Positions 29,388 through 30,410 of a DNA stretch of 30,410 nt are shown here, one piece after another. The notes below the pieces were generated by a model, which had not been told where the DNA came from, made no database searches, and saw only the letters and a list, made by a program, of their open reading frames with translations. Source of the stretch: Oscillospiraceae bacterium (lineage in GTDB: Bacteria; Bacillota; Clostridia; Oscillospirales; Ruminococcaceae); NCBI GenBank assembly GCA_900768245.1, contig CAAGCE010000061.1, positions 1 to 30,410 on the forward strand, written 5' to 3'. A program made the translations under genes and the position numbers. How positions within the stretch are numbered: the stretch's first letter is position 1; each line of letters starts with the position of its first letter.

Positions 29388-30410
29388 TTAAACTTCCTCC
29401 TGTTCACATTCAATCGGTTCGTTTACATAAAGTCTTCTTTCTTTAAGGTAAGTGATAAGCTCGGATTCAGTAATGTCAGCCACAAAGTCACACCAATTCA
29501 GTTGAGTAAGCTCTTTATCGTTCATATTGACAGCAAGGTCACAGATACGATTAACAAGCTGAAGTGTTGCTGCAAGCGTGTTGTATTTAAGCGTACCTCT
29601 GAAAATTCTGAACTCGATAGTATGATAGTTGGTAAGATTTACGCAGGTATATCTTCCAGAATAGTTTTTCTTCGCATTATCAAGCGTTGCCTTCGGGTTA
29701 TCCTTGATACCATAACGAGCAGCCCAACGAGCTATCTGGCTTTCTGTTCTTCTTGAAAACTTCAAAAGCTCCTGCCAGAACCTTTCCACAAAGAACAATA
29801 CTCTTGAAATACATTCTTCCTGCTCATCGGTCGTATCTCCGAAAGTTGTTCTGTTGACATGAACATGCAAGCCGCAGGTTCTTGTTTTATGAGAAAGGTA
29901 GCCTAAATAAACAGCTTTCTGCATTACTTCTTCCCAAGGCATTTCGTTCAAGTGATAGTCAAGCGTCATAGGATGTGTAACTATCTCCATACCGTTGTTA
30001 AGGCTGCGGTCATGCTTTATGTAGATATGACGTTCATCTGTATTTGCAACTTCACATATCTTCTCTGCATTTGCATCAATATGACCGCCTTCGTCTATTT
30101 CAAGTTCTACACCAAAATATCTGTTGCCTTTGCCGTAAAAGATAGGTTCAGGCTTGAACCCATAATCGTGAATGTATTCGTTAGAACTTCGCTGATTGTA
30201 GCAATGACGGCAATACGGATAATCTGTATCATCATCAAAGTAATATGCATCGTCATAATCAAGCGTACAGCCACAGGATTCACAGGTCGTGTAGTAGTTA
30301 TCATAGCAATGCTGACAAAGGGTAAGGTCACTGTCTGCGGCATCTTCTGCCCATATACGGTCACCGCAGCGTTCGCATACAACTGTAAGCTCGTCAAGAC
30401 AATCGGGGCA
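29388..30410 (-). CDS. Amidoligase-family protein with N-terminal zinc ribbons (5' end outside window)
   Basis: At least 340 residues; the frame enters from the right edge and ends at TAA 29388-29390. An apparent ATG at 29990 is internal. The first ~90 visible residues are rich in Cys pairs (C-P-D-C, C-E-R-C-G-D, C-Q-H-C, C-E-S-C-G-C, Y-C-R-H-C), giving two or more zinc ribbons. The amidoligase domain begins Y-F-G-V-E-L-E-I-D-E-G-G, then K-H-D-R-S-L-N-N-G-M-E-I-V-T-H-P, C-G-L-H-V-H-V-N-R, and Y-H-T-I-E-F-R-I-F-R-G-T. This is the putative amidoligase family of the COOH-NH2 ligase fold, using ATP to form amide bonds. The substrate is unknown; with the adjacent amidotransferase it may modify peptides or proteins. 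Confidence 0.85.
   Translation of the reverse strand, partial: CPDCLDELTVVCERCGDRIWAEDAADSDLTLCQHCYDNYYTTCESCGCTLDYDDAYYFDDDTDYPYCRHCYNQRSSNEYIHDYGFKPEPIFYGKGNRYFGVELEIDEGGHIDANAEKICEVANTDERHIYIKHDRSLNNGMEIVTHPMTLDYHLNEMPWEEVMQKAVYLGYLSHKTRTCGLHVHVNRTTFGDTTDEQEECISRVLFFVERFWQELLKFSRRTESQIARWAARYGIKDNPKATLDNAKKNYSGRYTCVNLTNYHTIEFRIFRGTLKYNTLAATLQLVNRICDLAVNMNDKELTQLNWCDFVADITESELITYLKERRLYVNEPIECEQEEV

Noticed and set aside
29388..29990. 200-residue ORF starting at ATG 29990 as a whole gene
   Set aside because: The frame stays open to the window edge with zinc-ribbon and amidoligase text, so this ATG is internal.

Overview
The window looks like a low-to-medium GC Firmicute of the gut or rumen type, most likely Ruminococcus or a close Oscillospiraceae relative. 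This rests on strong AGGAGG-type ribosome sites, TTGACA/TATAAT promoters, a licheninase, a spoIIID remnant and the flavour of the CRISPR and CARF proteins. It is an inference from protein character, not a database match. No rRNA, tRNA or CRISPR array was found.

Layout. (1) 1-2770 is carbohydrate use: a truncated sugar-binding lipoprotein, a divergent AraC regulator and a GH16 licheninase lipoprotein. (2) 2929-12295 is a type III CRISPR effector locus of the III-D variant kind: cas10, a Cas7-Cas5(Csx10)-Cas11-like fusion, a double Cas7, csx19, a large Cas7 with a zinc-ribbon tail, and cas6. A two-gene CARF plus sigma-factor-like pair lies head to head with cas10. There are no cas1/cas2 genes. 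Two defects are visible: cas10 has no proper start because its 5' end abuts the CARF gene, and the double-Cas7 gene is frameshifted at an A7 run. (3) 12653-18953 is a His-Xaa-Ser (Hxs) peptide-modification operon: two HxsD-like proteins, a prepilin-type A24 peptidase, two radical SAM enzymes (HxsC, HxsB), the His-Xaa-Ser repeat precursor, a MORN-like secreted protein and a transglutaminase-like lipoprotein. (4) 19124-21078 holds a truncated spoIIID, an HTH plus HipA-kinase pair with a clear promoter and operator, and a tiny ORF. (5) 21306-23526 is an AT-rich two-gene cassette of unknown membrane proteins. (6) 23755-27375 has a WYL regulator, an XRE regulator, two LRAT-like proteins that both lack the catalytic cysteine, and a serine resolvase. 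(7) 27413-28222 is a Phd/ParE-type toxin-antitoxin pair followed by an orphan VbhA-like (Fic) antitoxin. (8) 28436-30410 is a class II glutamine amidotransferase next to a zinc-ribbon amidoligase that runs off the window.

A ~100-bp MITE with TACTAAACACC ends and TTA target duplications occurs three times (2929-2977 truncated, 12489-12588, 20888-20985). Two copies bracket the CRISPR locus. Most of the window after 2.9 kb reads as accessory DNA assembled from mobile and defence-type modules.

The most interesting idea is that Cas10 makes a cyclic-oligoadenylate signal that the CARF protein senses and passes to a sigma-like partner, giving a transcriptional arm of type III immunity. Next is the Hxs operon, in which a prepilin-type peptidase could process the leader of the modified repeat protein.
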